Shown here: positions 14,534 through 14,646 of the stretch, one piece after another
Numbering within the stretch: the first letter of the stretch is position 1
Layout of the letters: every line of letters begins with the position of its first letter
Assembly (NCBI GenBank): GCA_040756415.1
Contig: JBFLYZ010000078.1
Location: 1-14,646 of the forward strand
Origin: JBFLYZ01 sp040756415
GTDB taxonomy: Bacteria; Bacteroidota; Bacteroidia; JADZBD01
DNA: 14,646 bases
Direction: 5' to 3'
The notes under the pieces: generated by a model
Seen by the model: the letters and a program-made list of their open reading frames with translations, nothing else
Database searches by the model: none
Told to the model about the DNA's origin: nothing
Made by a program: the position numbers and the translations under genes

Positions 14534-14561
14534 GCCACTCGAGCCGAAGGCTTGAGGTGGC
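14534..14561. repeat. Imperfect inverted repeat with GAA loop
   Basis: GCCACTCGAGCC and GGCTTGAGGTGGC pair over 12 positions with one bulged G and one G-T pair, closed by GAA. It lies between two facing terminator-like hairpins, and the flanking tracts TTTTTTGTTT and AAAACAAAAAA are themselves complementary, so the fold can extend outward. Confidence 0.6.
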
Positions 14562-14569
14562 GTAAAACA

Positions 14570-14597
14570 AAAAAGACCCAACGGCACGCTAGTGCCG
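14570..14597 (-). terminator. Probable leftward terminator for a gene beyond the right edge
   Basis: CGGCAC (14582-14587) and GTGCCG (14592-14597) form a six-base-pair stem with a four-base loop. Read leftward, the stem is soon followed by GGGTC and a six-T tract (complement of the A-run near 14572-14577). This fits a factor-independent terminator for leftward transcription entering from the right. Confidence 0.5.
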
Positions 14598-14619
14598 GGA
14601 TTTTGATGCATTGGGAGCC

Positions 14620-14646
14620 CTACAGATTCACGACAGTAAATCCGGC
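14620..14646 (-). CDS. Possible C-terminal end of a leftward gene (very partial)
   Basis: Read leftward from the window edge, one frame gives eight sense codons (AGFTVVNL) and then TAG at 14622-14620. That is 22 bases before the leftward terminator-like hairpin. The placement is what a gene end would look like, but eight codons cannot be identified and any random frame could give this. Confidence 0.2.
   Translation of the reverse strand, partial: AGFTVVNL

Overview
The window is most likely chromosomal DNA of a member of the Bacteroidota, probably from the Chitinophagales/Sphingobacteriales/Cytophagales side. The evidence is the recurrent -7 promoter element TAnnTTTG in front of several genes, the near absence of Shine-Dalgarno sequences, the Bacteroidota style of the small heat shock protein, and the extra segment that follows KLSKR in the glutamyl-tRNA synthetase. 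Base composition and codon use look even throughout. I see no insertion sequence, integrase, phage gene or CRISPR array.

Left part (1-6911), a likely stress and energy-starvation block: the end of a low-affinity iron permease family membrane protein, an Hsp20 chaperone, phosphoenolpyruvate synthase (ppsA), an unrecognised all-helical protein built from three ~54-residue repeats, a leftward pair of a phasin-like protein and a membrane-anchored UbiB/ABC1 kinase whose stop and start share a base, and a stand-alone two-CBS-domain protein. Protein folding, gluconeogenic carbon flow, granule or lipid surface proteins, an atypical kinase and an adenylate-sensor-type domain fit survival under low energy. 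That reading is inference from family knowledge and order.

Middle part (7008-11056): a leftward tRNA-Asn with a strong terminator, then a PfkB-family sugar kinase that converges with, and overlaps by 25 bases, a small class I SAM-dependent RNA methyltransferase. A 50-base gap with two interleaved promoters separates that methyltransferase from a rightward operon of a ROK-family sugar kinase and a Tat-exported N4-(beta-N-acetylglucosaminyl)-L-asparaginase. The last two may form a short route for releasing GlcNAc from glyco-asparagine and phosphorylating it.

Right part (11057-14646), housekeeping: an RsmF-type rRNA cytosine-5 methyltransferase (leftward), then gltX and folB in a tight operon, then tRNA-Cys with its own promoter and terminator. 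The last ~120 bases hold nested inverted repeats that look like facing terminators, and possibly the final codons of a leftward gene outside the window.

The window is compact. No gene-free stretch exceeds 300 bases; the longest are 3431-3607 and 7123-7294. Two methyltransferase genes have a -7 element only four bases before ATG, which suggests transcripts with essentially no leader. I found no clear case of an unknown defence or mobile system. The least explained items are the three-repeat helical protein and the phasin-like/UbiB pair.
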